Assembly: GCF_013620795.1 (NCBI RefSeq)
Contig: NZ_LGLW01000004.1
Span: forward strand, 1 to 64,000
Direction of reading: 5' to 3'
DNA from: Pseudomonas sp. Q2-TVG4-2
GTDB taxonomy: Bacteria; Pseudomonadota; Gammaproteobacteria; Pseudomonadales; Pseudomonadaceae
Length of the DNA stretch: 64,000 nucleotides
Under the pieces are notes generated by a model. That model had not been told where the DNA came from. It saw only the letters and a program-made list of their open reading frames with translations, and did no database searches. Shown piece after piece: positions 1-8,887 of the stretch (position 1 is the first letter of the stretch; every line of letters starts with the position of its first letter). Made by a program: the position numbers and the translations under genes.

Positions 1-27
1 GCCACTCTCAGGAGTGGCCTTTTTTCG
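1..27 (+). terminator. Rho-independent terminator of a gene left of the window
   Basis: A perfect 7-bp stem (GCCACTC at 1-7, GAGTGGC at 12-18) with a TCAG loop is followed by a run of T at 20-25. It reads on the + strand, so it most likely ends a transcription unit outside the window and insulates the polysaccharide operon downstream. Confidence 0.8.
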
Positions 28-299
28 TTTCCCTGATGGCACTTCTGAAAGCCCCCTGCACACTCCTTTCTCACTTCCCCACCACATCGCTGCCTAAGTA
101 GTTTAGGGGTCTCGCTAGTTGCCAATATTCATTCTGTTTTATATATGCCTTTGCTAGATCGAACGGCTTAGTTCTTAAGATGGATAGAATCTGAAAGCAT
201 TATGAGCCCAGACAATCCGAACTAGTTTGTTATTCCGTTGACTATCAATAGATTACGAAGCACGAGCAAAAAACCCATACAAAAATGTCGCCTTCAGGC

Positions 300-328
300 T
301 TGACGGGCATCACGTTCTGAATGATAAC
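300..328 (+). promoter_or_regulatory. Putative sigma70 promoter of the polysaccharide operon
   Basis: TTGACG at 300-305 and GATAAC at 323-328 are separated by 17 bp, a fair match to a sigma70 promoter in an AT-rich gene-free stretch. It would start transcription near 335 and give a leader of about 400 nt before the first gene at 743. Region 28-299 shows no other feature I can support. Prediction only. Confidence 0.4.
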
Positions 329-331
329 TAC

Positions 332-349
332 GTCTCACAAAGTTGAGAC
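332..349 (+). promoter_or_regulatory. Inverted repeat at the predicted transcription start
   Basis: GTCTCA (332-337) and TGAGAC (344-349) form a perfect 6-bp inverted repeat with a 6-nt spacer just after the predicted -10 box. It could be an operator for a dimeric regulator or a 5' hairpin protecting the leader RNA. Which one cannot be told from sequence. Confidence 0.4.
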
Positions 350-567
350 AGGACGTTTCCTGAGCCGCAGCCAAAATAGACGCCAAGGTATTGCAGCCAA
401 GCCGTGCGCAGGGATGGCATTCTCATTACAGCTCTGTCGCTGTTCAATGCTAGCCCTACTCTCTCTTATGCTTATCTCGTATTACCGCCGAGTGCGGTAG
501 CTTTGTCTAAAAGAGGCGCGACAACTTCTTCACGAAAGCAGCCGAAATGGCACCGGGAGCGGCCAGT

Positions 568-579
568 GGCGGTAGCATT
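568..579 (+). promoter_or_regulatory. ops-like RfaH recruitment element in the operon leader
   Basis: GGCGGTAGCATT matches the ops core GGCGGTAG and the conserved T three bases later. ops elements pause RNA polymerase in leaders of long surface-polysaccharide operons so that RfaH can load (established for enterobacteria). It lies about 230 nt into the predicted leader and 164 nt before the first gene, on the coding strand, and the operon itself encodes an RfaH-like protein at 8327. A weaker copy, TGCGGTAGCTT, lies at 493-503. The 8-mer also occurs by chance inside genes elsewhere in the window, so position and the nearby rfaH-like gene are the main support. Confidence 0.5.
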
Positions 580-742
580 GCCTAACGAAAGGTTTATTCA
601 CAGCGTCGTTCTGATTACGCTGCTAGTTGCGCACGAGTAATTAACAATAAAATTTAGTTAGTTGCGACGAGCACTTTTCGCCCCACTCTCCTCTCATGCA
701 AGCCCTAACGATAGTTCCTGCAATACCCAACCGGGGTGTATC

Positions 743-1516
743 GTGAAAAATCTTTTCCGTAGCATTGATACCGAAGCGTACAAACTAATAGCTAGAGAAA
801 TGTGGACGAAGGGAAGTTCCTGCATTGCCAACTTTCTAACAGATGAGCAACTCTTATCGCTGCAGGAGAGCGTCAGGTTCGACGCAGAGAAACACCGCGG
901 TCAATACTTTGCGCACCACGGTGGTGTTGAGATTGAAAGTTCCATTCTGGGCGCTCTAGGCGCTGCGCCAGAGTTTCGGGCGTTACTTGAGTTTATCTAC
1001 CAGGCGGAGATCAGAAAAACCGCCTATAGCGACGAGATTCTCAAAGTCCTGCGCTGTGTGCAGGGAGACTCGGGTCGTCGTGAGTCCAACTGTTTTCATT
1101 ACGACGCCAGCCTCGTAACCGTGCTGTTGCCCATCGAGATCCCCCAGAACGGAGTCGATAGCGGTGACCTGATCATGTTTCCGAACCTCCGCCGGGTGCG
1201 CTCGAACGTTCTGTTCAACGTGATTGAGAAGGCGCTGCTGCAGAACCCCGTTAGCCGGAAAATGATAAGCACAGCCATCCGCCACGGCTTGCTTCGGCCG
1301 GAGAAGCTGCAACTGATTCCGGGCAACCTGTATCTGTTCTGGGGCTACCGCACGCTGCATGCCAACGAGCCCTGCGATCCGGCCAGCCGCCGCGCAACCG
1401 CCATCTTTCATTACGGCGACCCACATGCAGGGAGTGTTGCGACCCGCCTGATTCTCAAGCTCAACCAGCGCCGTGCCCGGCGCGCAACTGCCCTGGGCAC
1501 GCAACCGACCGCATGA
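743..1516 (+). CDS. 2-oxoglutarate/Fe(II)-dependent dioxygenase-like protein
   Basis: A 257-aa protein with the non-heme iron facial triad of the 2OG-Fe(II) oxygenase fold: H119-x-D121 and a distal H206, followed about ten residues later by R216/R217, which would bind 2-oxoglutarate. It is the first gene of the polysaccharide operon, so it may hydroxylate a sugar or lipid-linked intermediate; the substrate is unknown. I chose the GTG at 743 because GGGGT lies about 8 nt upstream. An in-frame TTG at 662 has no good ribosome binding site, and an ATG at 800 would cut the N terminus. The first 250 bp are visibly more AT-rich than the rest, matching the AT-rich leader and suggesting a mosaic or transferred end. 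Confidence 0.65.
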   Translation: MKNLFRSIDTEAYKLIAREMWTKGSSCIANFLTDEQLLSLQESVRFDAEKHRGQYFAHHGGVEIESSILGALGAAPEFRALLEFIYQAEIRKTAYSDEILKVLRCVQGDSGRRESNCFHYDASLVTVLLPIEIPQNGVDSGDLIMFPNLRRVRSNVLFNVIEKALLQNPVSRKMISTAIRHGLLRPEKLQLIPGNLYLFWGYRTLHANEPCDPASRRATAIFHYGDPHAGSVATRLILKLNQRRARRATALGTQPTA

Positions 1517-1581
1517 CCGAACCCGGCTGAGGTCATTAACTTCCGCTTTCCAATCTCGGTGGCACCGATAAGGACATCGCG

Positions 1582-2763
1582 ATGATCAATGTCACCAAAT
1601 CGTATCTGGGTAACAAGACCAAGTTTCTAGGCTACGTCGACAGCATCTATGCCTCCGGCTGGCTGACCAACCACGGGCCGCTGGTTACTGAACTGGAAGA
1701 TCGTCTGCGCGATTATCTAGGCGTCCGTAACATCATCCTGACCAGCAACGGCACGCTGGCGTTGCAGATCGCCTATCGAGCTCTGGACTTGTCCGGCAGC
1801 GCCATTACCACGCCGTTCAGTTTCGTCGCTACAACCAGTTCACTGCAGTGGGAAGGCATTCGCCCGATATTCGCCGACATCGACAAGGCCAGTTGGAACC
1901 TAGACCCGCAAGCCATCGAAGCGCGGATCGACAGCGACACCTGCGCCATCGTAGCCACCCATGTGTTCGGCAACGCCTGCGATGTGGAAGGCATCGCACG
2001 CATCGCTGAGCGGCATCGCTTGAAAGTGATCTACGACGGCGCCCACGCATTCAGCGTGCGCTACAAAGACCGTTCGGTATTGAATTGGGGCGATGTCAGC
2101 ACGCTTAGCTTTCACGCCACCAAGCTCTTCCACACCATAGAAGGGGGAGCCATCGTCACTAATGACGATGCATTAGCAGCCAGGATTCGCTTGCTATGCA
2201 ACTTCGGCATTGTCGACACCGACATCATCGATGGCATTGGCATCAACGCCAAACTCAACGAATTCGCGGCCGCCATGGGTCTGTGCATCCTTGATGAGAT
2301 GGCATTGATCCTGGAGCAGCGGGAAGAGATCGCCAGGCGCTACGAAGACCAGCTTAGGGATCACTTCGATCTGCAGCAGCAACAGCCAAACTCCCTACGC
2401 AACCATAGCTACTTCCCGATCGCCACGGCGAACGAAGACCAGCTGTTGCGCTGCCGCGCAACGCTGGCCGCCAAGGGCATAAATCCCAGGCGCTACTTCT
2501 ACCCCTCGCTGGATACCCTCGGCTATCTGCAGCCGCAACCGCCGCAGATACAGTCACGTTCCCTGAGTCGCAGAGTGCTGTGCCTTCCGATCTATCCCGG
2601 TCTGCCGCGGCATATCCAGAACACTGTGATCCAGACGCTGCTGAGCGAAGCATCCCGGCGCAGCCAGACACAAACCGATCGGTTCTGGCCGCAGGCCAAT
2701 GCCGTCGGCTTGATGGAGCACCGTTCCAGCTTGGCCGATCCCGGGTGCAAGCGCATTTACTGA
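1582..2763 (+). CDS. DegT/DnrJ/EryC1/StrS-family PLP-dependent sugar aminotransferase
   Basis: A 393-aa aspartate-aminotransferase-fold enzyme. It shows the NGTLAL cofactor-phosphate segment near residue 56, a D near residue 156 that would contact the PLP ring nitrogen, and the Schiff-base lysine in SFHATK near residue 181. Members of this family transaminate nucleotide-linked keto-sugars to amino sugars, so it probably supplies an amino-deoxy sugar to the polymer. The matching dehydratase and sugar-nucleotide genes are not in the window. The ATG at 1582 is preceded by AAGGAC. It lies 65 bp after the oxygenase gene and 24 bp before the flippase gene, consistent with one operon. Confidence 0.85.
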   Translation: MINVTKSYLGNKTKFLGYVDSIYASGWLTNHGPLVTELEDRLRDYLGVRNIILTSNGTLALQIAYRALDLSGSAITTPFSFVATTSSLQWEGIRPIFADIDKASWNLDPQAIEARIDSDTCAIVATHVFGNACDVEGIARIAERHRLKVIYDGAHAFSVRYKDRSVLNWGDVSTLSFHATKLFHTIEGGAIVTNDDALAARIRLLCNFGIVDTDIIDGIGINAKLNEFAAAMGLCILDEMALILEQREEIARRYEDQLRDHFDLQQQQPNSLRNHSYFPIATANEDQLLRCRATLAAKGINPRRYFYPSLDTLGYLQPQPPQIQSRSLSRRVLCLPIYPGLPRHIQNTVIQTLLSEASRRSQTQTDRFWPQANAVGLMEHRSSLADPGCKRIY

Positions 2764-2787
2764 CCCATTCGCGGCGGCTTGATTTAC

Positions 2788-4314
2788 ATGTCTGAACGAA
2801 AGTTATCGATGATTCGCAACACCGGTCTGAGTTACGCAGGACAGGCGTACGCCTTGCTCATCGGCATCCTTGTTCTTCCTTTCTATCTAGGGCATCTGGG
2901 TGCGGAAGCCTACGGGCTGATCGGCTTCTTCGCGGTGTTGCAAGCCTGGCTCCAGCTGCTGGACGCCGGTCTGTCGCCGTCGCTGGTCCGCCAGATTGCA
3001 CATTTTCGCGGCCGGTCGACGGCCTCGGTACAACACTACGAACCGGGACAGTTGCTGCGCTCATTCGAAATCATCTTCCTGCCTTTGGCATCGCTGACCA
3101 TTCTGAGCGTCCACTTTTCCAGCGGCTGGATCGCGCACCAATGGCTGCAGGCACAAGACCTGAGCACCGCCACCATCGTCCATTGCATCAGTTTGATGGG
3201 GCTGATGGTTGGCTTGAAGCTGTACGCCACCCTATACAAGAGCGGCTTGCAGGGGCTCGAACTGCACGCATGGCTGAACGGCGCGAACATCCTGATCGCC
3301 ACGCTACGCTACGTCGGAGGCCTGTTTCTGGTCGCCAAAATCAGTCAGGACCCGCTGGACTTCTTCGTCTTCCAGACGGCCATCGCGCTGATCGAGACGC
3401 TGGTGTTCGCCGCCAAGGCTTACACACTGATGCCCAACCCGAAGCTCCTGACCGGCTTCGACTGGACAGTGGTCAAGCCCGTACTGCCCTTCGCCGCGAG
3501 CATCTCGCTCACCTCGGTGCTGTGGATTGTTCTGACGCAGCTGGACAAGGTGCTGCTTTCCAACGTGCTGCTGCTTAAAGAATACGGTTACTTCTCATTG
3601 GTCGCGCTAATGTCGACCGGGATCATGACACTCACCAACCCGCTGGTGCAGACGTTGCTCCCGCGCATGACGATGCTCGTTGCCGAAGGCCGTATCGCTG
3701 ACATGCAGGCGCTTTACCTGAACGCCACCCGGTTCGTCTGCAGCCTTTTGTTTCCGCTATCGGGGGTGATCGCCTTCCACTCCGCCGAGCTGGTGTTCGC
3801 CTGGACTGGCGATGCGGAAGCGGCCCGATGGAGCCGTCTGGTGCTGCCCTGGTATGTGCTCGGCAGCGCGATCATGGCCGTCACCGCTTTCCAGTTTTAC
3901 CTGCAATACGCCTACGGGCAGCTGCGCCTCCACGTGTGGTTCAGCTTGATCAGTGCAGCACTGAGTATCCCGCTGGTGGTGTACGCGGCGCTTGGGCATG
4001 GCGTCTACGGCGCGGCGCTGGCCTGGTTCGGGTTGCGCATGCTGACCTTCCTGATCTGGCCACAGATGGTGCACAGGCGCTTTGCCGCCGGCCTACATCG
4101 GCAGTGGCTGCAGGACCTGCTGCGCATTACTGCGATGACCGGCCTGGGTCTGCTGATAGGCGAACCGGTGTTCGCCGCCATTGCCAGTGACAACCGCTTC
4201 GACATTCTTTTGGGACTGGCCGTCAGTGGGCTGATCTGCCTGGCGCTGGTTGCCTTCACTTCCAAGCCCCTCGTAATGAGGCTCTACCTACTGATGACTA
4301 AATCGAGCGTCTGA
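2788..4314 (+). CDS. Wzx-like oligosaccharide flippase (MATE/MOP superfamily)
   Basis: A 508-aa polytopic inner-membrane protein with about 12-14 hydrophobic segments along its whole length, typical of polysaccharide flippases that move undecaprenyl-pyrophosphate-linked repeat units to the periplasm. The N terminus (SMIRNTGLSYAGQAYALLIG) resembles the PST/Wzx group. I take ATG 2788; TTG 2779 and ATG 2812 are alternatives, and none has a strong ribosome binding site. Its stop is separated by one base from the next start, so translation is probably coupled to the glycosyltransferase. With the Wzc- and Wzy-like genes it points to a Wzx/Wzy-dependent pathway. Confidence 0.85.
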   Translation: MSERKLSMIRNTGLSYAGQAYALLIGILVLPFYLGHLGAEAYGLIGFFAVLQAWLQLLDAGLSPSLVRQIAHFRGRSTASVQHYEPGQLLRSFEIIFLPLASLTILSVHFSSGWIAHQWLQAQDLSTATIVHCISLMGLMVGLKLYATLYKSGLQGLELHAWLNGANILIATLRYVGGLFLVAKISQDPLDFFVFQTAIALIETLVFAAKAYTLMPNPKLLTGFDWTVVKPVLPFAASISLTSVLWIVLTQLDKVLLSNVLLLKEYGYFSLVALMSTGIMTLTNPLVQTLLPRMTMLVAEGRIADMQALYLNATRFVCSLLFPLSGVIAFHSAELVFAWTGDAEAARWSRLVLPWYVLGSAIMAVTAFQFYLQYAYGQLRLHVWFSLISAALSIPLVVYAALGHGVYGAALAWFGLRMLTFLIWPQMVHRRFAAGLHRQWLQDLLRITAMTGLGLLIGEPVFAAIASDNRFDILLGLAVSGLICLALVAFTSKPLVMRLYLLMTKSSV

Positions 4315-4315
4315 A

Positions 4316-5245
4316 ATGGATCTTCAATCAATAAGCGAACAAGACCTGATGGCGACCTGGGGTGACAGCCGCGATCCGCTGCTGAGCATCGTCTGCCTGG
4401 CCTATAACCACGCGGGTTTCATAAGGGAAACGCTGGAGGGATTCGTCCTGCAGAAAACGGACTTCCCGTTCGAGGTGATCGTTCATGACGATGCTTCGAC
4501 CGACGGTACCGCAGCGATCATTCGTGAATACGCCAAGCGATACCCGAGCGTAATCAAGCCCATCTATCAGCGCGAAAACCAGTACCGCCAGGGTATTCCG
4601 TTCAGCACCCGGCTGTTCGCACGGGCCCGCGGTAAGTACATCGCCTACTGCGAAGGGGACGACTATTGGACGGACCCGCGCAAGTTGCAGATTCAGGTGG
4701 ACTTTCTCGAGCGGCACCACGACTACGTGATCACTTACCACGACGCCTTCATGTTCAACAGCCAGGGCGTGGTGCGCACCCCGCATCTGCAGGGCAAGCT
4801 CCGGCGGGACGCCAGCGCTCGCCAGCTAATGCAGGCGCGCCCCGTTTCTACCCTGACGGTGTGCTTTCGTAACCTGGTGCAGGAGCTGCCGCCTGAACTG
4901 CATGGCGTCGAGGTGCTGGATATCTGCTGGTGGTCGCTGCTCGGCGCCCATGGCAAGGGCAAGTTCATCGAGACGATCAAGCCAGCCGCTTACCGGGTGC
5001 ATGAAGGCGGAATCTTCTCCATGCGCAGCAGCAAACAGCGCATCCAGATGAGCATGCACGCCTACTACAGCCTCGCCCGTTACTACCAGCGGATCGGCGA
5101 TCAGCCACTCTACGAGTACTTCATGATTCAGGTGTTCGCTCAAGCGCTGGCATCGATCTCCCCGCTTAGCAAACTTCAGGCGCTGGGCCAGGTATTCCAG
5201 AACATCAGCATCAACCTGTTACGCCGGCTGAACCTCGGCGCCTGA
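4316..5245 (+). CDS. Family 2 glycosyltransferase
   Basis: A 309-aa GT-A-fold enzyme: LLSIVCLAYNHAGFI at residues ~22-36 is the nucleotide-binding start, HDDAS near residue 59 is the first acidic motif, and EGDDYWTDPRKLQ near residue 116 carries the metal-binding DxD-type site. It should transfer one sugar to the lipid-linked repeat unit on the cytoplasmic face of the inner membrane. No transmembrane helix is evident. It starts 1 bp after the flippase stop. Donor and acceptor cannot be told. Confidence 0.85.
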   Translation: MDLQSISEQDLMATWGDSRDPLLSIVCLAYNHAGFIRETLEGFVLQKTDFPFEVIVHDDASTDGTAAIIREYAKRYPSVIKPIYQRENQYRQGIPFSTRLFARARGKYIAYCEGDDYWTDPRKLQIQVDFLERHHDYVITYHDAFMFNSQGVVRTPHLQGKLRRDASARQLMQARPVSTLTVCFRNLVQELPPELHGVEVLDICWWSLLGAHGKGKFIETIKPAAYRVHEGGIFSMRSSKQRIQMSMHAYYSLARYYQRIGDQPLYEYFMIQVFAQALASISPLSKLQALGQVFQNISINLLRRLNLGA

Positions 5246-5303
5246 CAGGCGCATGGCTGACCTTTGCCGTACCGATGGCGCTACAAACAAGGAAGGATCC
5301 GCA

Positions 5304-7514
5304 ATGACTGCCATGACCCGCTCCTCACTGGGATATGACGGGGACAACCGCATCGATCTGGCGCGTATTCTGCGCGTAGCGTTCGATCACAAGGCACTGA
5401 TCTTCACCATCACCGCCTTCTTCGCGCTGCTCGGCGTTGCCTATGCGATCGTCGCCACCCCGATCTACCAAGCAAGCGCGATGATCCAGATCGAGCCGAA
5501 GAAGGCCGGAATAACCGGTGTTCCGGAAGCCATCGCCAGACCGAACTCGGTTTCCCAGGCGGTGACCGAAATCGAGCTGATCAAGTCGCGCTCGGTGCTG
5601 GGACGAACAGTCGATGCCCTGAAGCTCTACATCACCACGCGCCCCAAATACCTCCCTCTGCTCGGGGGCTACATGGCGCGACTGCACGACCCGGCGAAGG
5701 ATGGCGAACTCGCTACACCTCTGCTGGGCATGGACAGCTACGCCTGGGGCGGCGAAAAACTGGCCGTGTTCCAACTGGACGTCCCCGAGGACTACCTGGG
5801 AGAGAAGCTGGTTCTGCGTGCCGGCAGCGCGGGCGAGTTCACCCTGTATGACGCGGACGAGCAATTGCTGCTCAGCGGTAAAACCAACGAAGCCGTGCAG
5901 CACGAAGGTTTTCGCGTGCAGATCGCCGAACTCAAAGCTCGCCCGGGGACGGAGTTCTCAATCGTGCGCAGCCGTCCGCAGACCACCGCGCTGGACTATC
6001 AGAAGCGCCTGAAGGTGGGCGAAGCCGGCAAGGACTCGGGAATCATCTACCTCTCGCTGGAGGATCCGGATTCGGACAAGGCCAACCGCGTGCTCGACCA
6101 GATCAGCCGCTTGTATGTGCGCCAGAACATCGAACGCAGCTCCGCCGAAGCCGCACAGCGCCTTGAGTTCTTGCGCTCGCAAGTGCCGCTGGTACGCAAG
6201 GAACTGGAAAAGGCCGAAGCCGCGCTCAATGATTATCAGACCAGTGCGCAATCGGTGGACATCAGTATCGAAACCAAGGGCGTACTGGACCAGATCGTCG
6301 CGCTGGAAACACAGATCTCCGAGCACAACCTCAAGCGCACCGAATACAACCAGCTCTACACACCCGAACATCCGACCTATCAGACCCTGATGACCAAGAT
6401 TGGCCAGCTGCAAGCGCAGAAGAATGCGCTAATGGGCAAGATCGATACCTTGCCGATGACGCAGCAGGAATTGCTGCGCCTCAACCGTGACATGCAGGTC
6501 ACCACCCGCACCTACACCCTGCTGCTGGACAAGGCCCAGGAACAGGACATCCTGCGCGCCGGGACCATTGGTAATGTACGAATAATCGACAGTGCTTATG
6601 CGGTGGTGGAAAAGCCGGCCAAGCCGATCAAGCCGCTGGTCGTATTGATCGCCATCTGTATTGGGTTACTGGTCTCAGCTGCAGTGATCCTGCTGCGGCA
6701 GGTGTTTTATCGCGGCATCGAGAGCCCAGAAACAATCGAGAACCTGGGTGTTCCCGTGTACGCCGCCCTCCCCTTTTCACCGAAACAGGAACACCTGTAC
6801 CGACTGCGGAAAATTCGCGATGGTAGAAGCAAGCTGCTGGGCGGCACCGATCCGGCAGATTTAGCCATCGAGTCTCTGCGCAGCCTGCGCACCAGCCTCA
6901 AGTTCGCCATGCTCGAGGCGCGCAATCAGGTGTTGGTGATCACCAGCCCGACCCCTTCGGCGGGCAAATCGTTCGTTTCCAGCAATCTGGCGGCGGTCAT
7001 TGCCCAGGCGGGCCAGCGAGTGCTGCTCATCGACGCCGACATGCGCCGCGGCTATCTCGCCGGCATGTTTGGCATGGAGCCACGCAACGGACTGTCCGAT
7101 GCCCTGGCCAGCGGCCTGCGCCTCGCGGCGGTCGTCAACAAGACCGATCAGGCCAACCTGCATTTCGTTGCCAGCGGCTACTCCGCACCCAATCCGTCCG
7201 AGTTGCTGATGCACGATAACTTCGCCGAGTTGCTCAAAGAGGCGGAGCGCGAATACGACTTCATCATCATCGACACACCGCCGGTACTGGCGGTAACTGA
7301 CGCCGTGCTGGTCGCACAACTGGCTGGCACCTGTCTGCTGGTGGCCCGGTATGGATTGAGCACCGCCAGCCAGATCGAGGCCGCTAAACGGCGCCTGGCG
7401 CAGAACGGCGTGATGCTCAAGGGCGCGATTCTCAACGGCATCAAGCGCAGGGCTTCGAGTACCGCCTACGAAACCGGGGCCTACGGTTATTACAGCTACT
7501 CTCAAAAAGCCTGA
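5304..7514 (+). CDS. Wzc-type polysaccharide co-polymerase / tyrosine autokinase
   Basis: A 736-aa BY-kinase. An N-terminal Wzz-type membrane segment (~30-50), a periplasmic coiled-coil domain, a second membrane segment near residue 450 and a C-terminal cytoplasmic ATPase are visible. The kinase has Walker A SPTPSAGKS (~548), Walker A' LLIDADMRRG (~576) and Walker B FIIIDTPPV (~655). The last 20 residues hold a tyrosine cluster (YETGAYGYYSYS) that is autophosphorylated in this family. It should control chain length and polymerisation with Wzx and Wzy. ATG 5304 is preferred over ATG 5253 because AAGGAAGGA lies just upstream. No cognate Wzb phosphatase or Wza export channel is found in the window. 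Confidence 0.9.
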   Translation: MTAMTRSSLGYDGDNRIDLARILRVAFDHKALIFTITAFFALLGVAYAIVATPIYQASAMIQIEPKKAGITGVPEAIARPNSVSQAVTEIELIKSRSVLGRTVDALKLYITTRPKYLPLLGGYMARLHDPAKDGELATPLLGMDSYAWGGEKLAVFQLDVPEDYLGEKLVLRAGSAGEFTLYDADEQLLLSGKTNEAVQHEGFRVQIAELKARPGTEFSIVRSRPQTTALDYQKRLKVGEAGKDSGIIYLSLEDPDSDKANRVLDQISRLYVRQNIERSSAEAAQRLEFLRSQVPLVRKELEKAEAALNDYQTSAQSVDISIETKGVLDQIVALETQISEHNLKRTEYNQLYTPEHPTYQTLMTKIGQLQAQKNALMGKIDTLPMTQQELLRLNRDMQVTTRTYTLLLDKAQEQDILRAGTIGNVRIIDSAYAVVEKPAKPIKPLVVLIAICIGLLVSAAVILLRQVFYRGIESPETIENLGVPVYAALPFSPKQEHLYRLRKIRDGRSKLLGGTDPADLAIESLRSLRTSLKFAMLEARNQVLVITSPTPSAGKSFVSSNLAAVIAQAGQRVLLIDADMRRGYLAGMFGMEPRNGLSDALASGLRLAAVVNKTDQANLHFVASGYSAPNPSELLMHDNFAELLKEAEREYDFIIIDTPPVLAVTDAVLVAQLAGTCLLVARYGLSTASQIEAAKRRLAQNGVMLKGAILNGIKRRASSTAYETGAYGYYSYSQKA

Positions 7515-7533
7515 CACATGCGAGGGAAACGCC

Positions 7534-8265
7534 GTGCTCAGAACCGTTTCGATGATGCAGCCCTACCTGTTCCCCTACCTTGGCTATTTTCAGCTGATCG
7601 CCCACAGCGACGTCTTCGTGCTGGGCGATGATCTCCAGTACATCAAGGCTTCGTGGATAAACCGCAACCGTGTATTGGTAAATGGGCAGCCGAAGCTGGT
7701 CACCTTGCCGTTGCGCAAGGGCGGTCAATTCGACCCGATCAATCAGCGCTGGCTGTGCGACGACTTTCCGCGCGAAGCCCAGAAGCTACTGCGGACGCTG
7801 GAGCTCGCCTATGCCCGCGCCCCGCACCAGAAAGAGGTGATCGCACTGATCCGCCAGATCCTGGGCCATCCCGAGCGCAATCTGGCGCGGTTCACCGAAC
7901 ACTCCATCCGCTGCATCTGTGCCTATCTTCAGATCACGACGCCCATCCGTATCGGGTCCGAGCTGGGCTTGCCGGCCCGCATGGACAAGCAGGAGCGGAT
8001 CATCCGCATCGCAAAAAAGCTGAACGCAGAGCGTTATATCAACCCCATCGGCGGTATGCCCCTGTACTGCCCGGCGTTCTTCCGAGCTCACGGCCTATCG
8101 CTGCGTTTTCTGCGCATGGACGATCTGAATTATCCGCAACTCAACCAAGCTTTCGTGCCTTCGCTGTCGATCATCGACGTGCTGATGTTCAACAGCCAAA
8201 GCGATACACAGGCCCTGCTTGAGCGTTTCTCTCTACTCGAAGGAATCGAACAGCAGACCGCGTAG
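7534..8265 (+). CDS. WbqC-family protein
   Basis: A 243-aa soluble protein with the family's N-terminal signature: MQPYLFPYLGYFQLI at residues ~8-22, then a conserved WINRNRV. WbqC-like proteins accompany O-antigen and capsule clusters, often beside DegT-type aminotransferases, and their chemistry is not well established; acylation or other modification of an amino sugar is a common suggestion. The GTG start at 7534 follows GAGGGAAAC at good spacing. It lies 19 bp after the tyrosine-kinase gene. Confidence 0.8.
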   Translation: MLRTVSMMQPYLFPYLGYFQLIAHSDVFVLGDDLQYIKASWINRNRVLVNGQPKLVTLPLRKGGQFDPINQRWLCDDFPREAQKLLRTLELAYARAPHQKEVIALIRQILGHPERNLARFTEHSIRCICAYLQITTPIRIGSELGLPARMDKQERIIRIAKKLNAERYINPIGGMPLYCPAFFRAHGLSLRFLRMDDLNYPQLNQAFVPSLSIIDVLMFNSQSDTQALLERFSLLEGIEQQTA

Positions 8266-8326
8266 CGGGCATGAACGATCGACAAAACGGGCGTCAGCAA
8301 CCTTTTTCTATGGACGGTAGGTTCAC

Positions 8327-8869
8327 ATGGCAATACTCGGCAGCAATCCACGCTGGTACCTGATTCAAACCAAACCTCGTCAGGAAGCCCGCGCTGAAGA
8401 GAACCTGCGGCGACAAAGTTTCGATTGCTACCGGCCGCAGAAGCAACGCGGCCCGTCGGATGGCAAAGCCGAGGAGCCGCTGTTCCCGGGGTACTTGTTC
8501 ATCCGTCTCGATCGACAGCTGGATAATTGGTACCCCATCCGGTCGACCCGCGGCGTTGCGCGAGTTGTGTCCTTCGGCGGCGAGCCGACACCGGTCCGGG
8601 ACGAGCTCATTGAGCAGTTGCGCCAGCGCCTGGCGGCCTCAGCCTCAGCCTCAGCTGCTAAGAAACCATCGTTCCAACCCGGCGAGCGCGTGCAACTGCA
8701 TGGCGGAAGCTTCAATGAACTCGAAGCGATTTTCGTCAGCGCCGATGGTGATGAACGTTCGGTGATCCTGCTGAACCTGTTGCAGCGCGAGCAGAAAGTC
8801 CGTGTGCCAACACGCTACCTCAGCGGTTGCCTCGCACGGGAGCTCGCGGTTGGCTGCCGCGTCGATTGA
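8327..8869 (+). CDS. RfaH/NusG-like transcription antitermination protein
   Basis: A 180-aa NusG-family protein. The NGN domain begins with RWYLIQTKPRQEARAEENL (residues ~9-27), holds the RfaH-like LFPGYLFIRLD stretch (~51-61) and ends with GVARVVSFGGEPTPV. A low-complexity linker (SASASASAAKK, ~104-114) leads to a C-terminal KOW-like domain (FQPGERVQLHGGSF onward). RfaH-type proteins bind paused RNA polymerase at ops elements, prevent Rho termination and help ribosome loading on long operons. Its position inside the operon, with an ops-like site at 568 in the leader, predicts autogenous positive control. It is a specialised paralog, not the housekeeping NusG. Confidence 0.85.
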   Translation: MAILGSNPRWYLIQTKPRQEARAEENLRRQSFDCYRPQKQRGPSDGKAEEPLFPGYLFIRLDRQLDNWYPIRSTRGVARVVSFGGEPTPVRDELIEQLRQRLAASASASAAKKPSFQPGERVQLHGGSFNELEAIFVSADGDERSVILLNLLQREQKVRVPTRYLSGCLARELAVGCRVD

Positions 8870-8887
8870 TCTCCAGGGATTACGATC

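Noticed and set aside
404..640. 78-aa ORF in the polysaccharide leader
   Set aside because: GTG start without ribosome site, no family-like sequence, and it covers the ops-like element; more likely untranslated leader.
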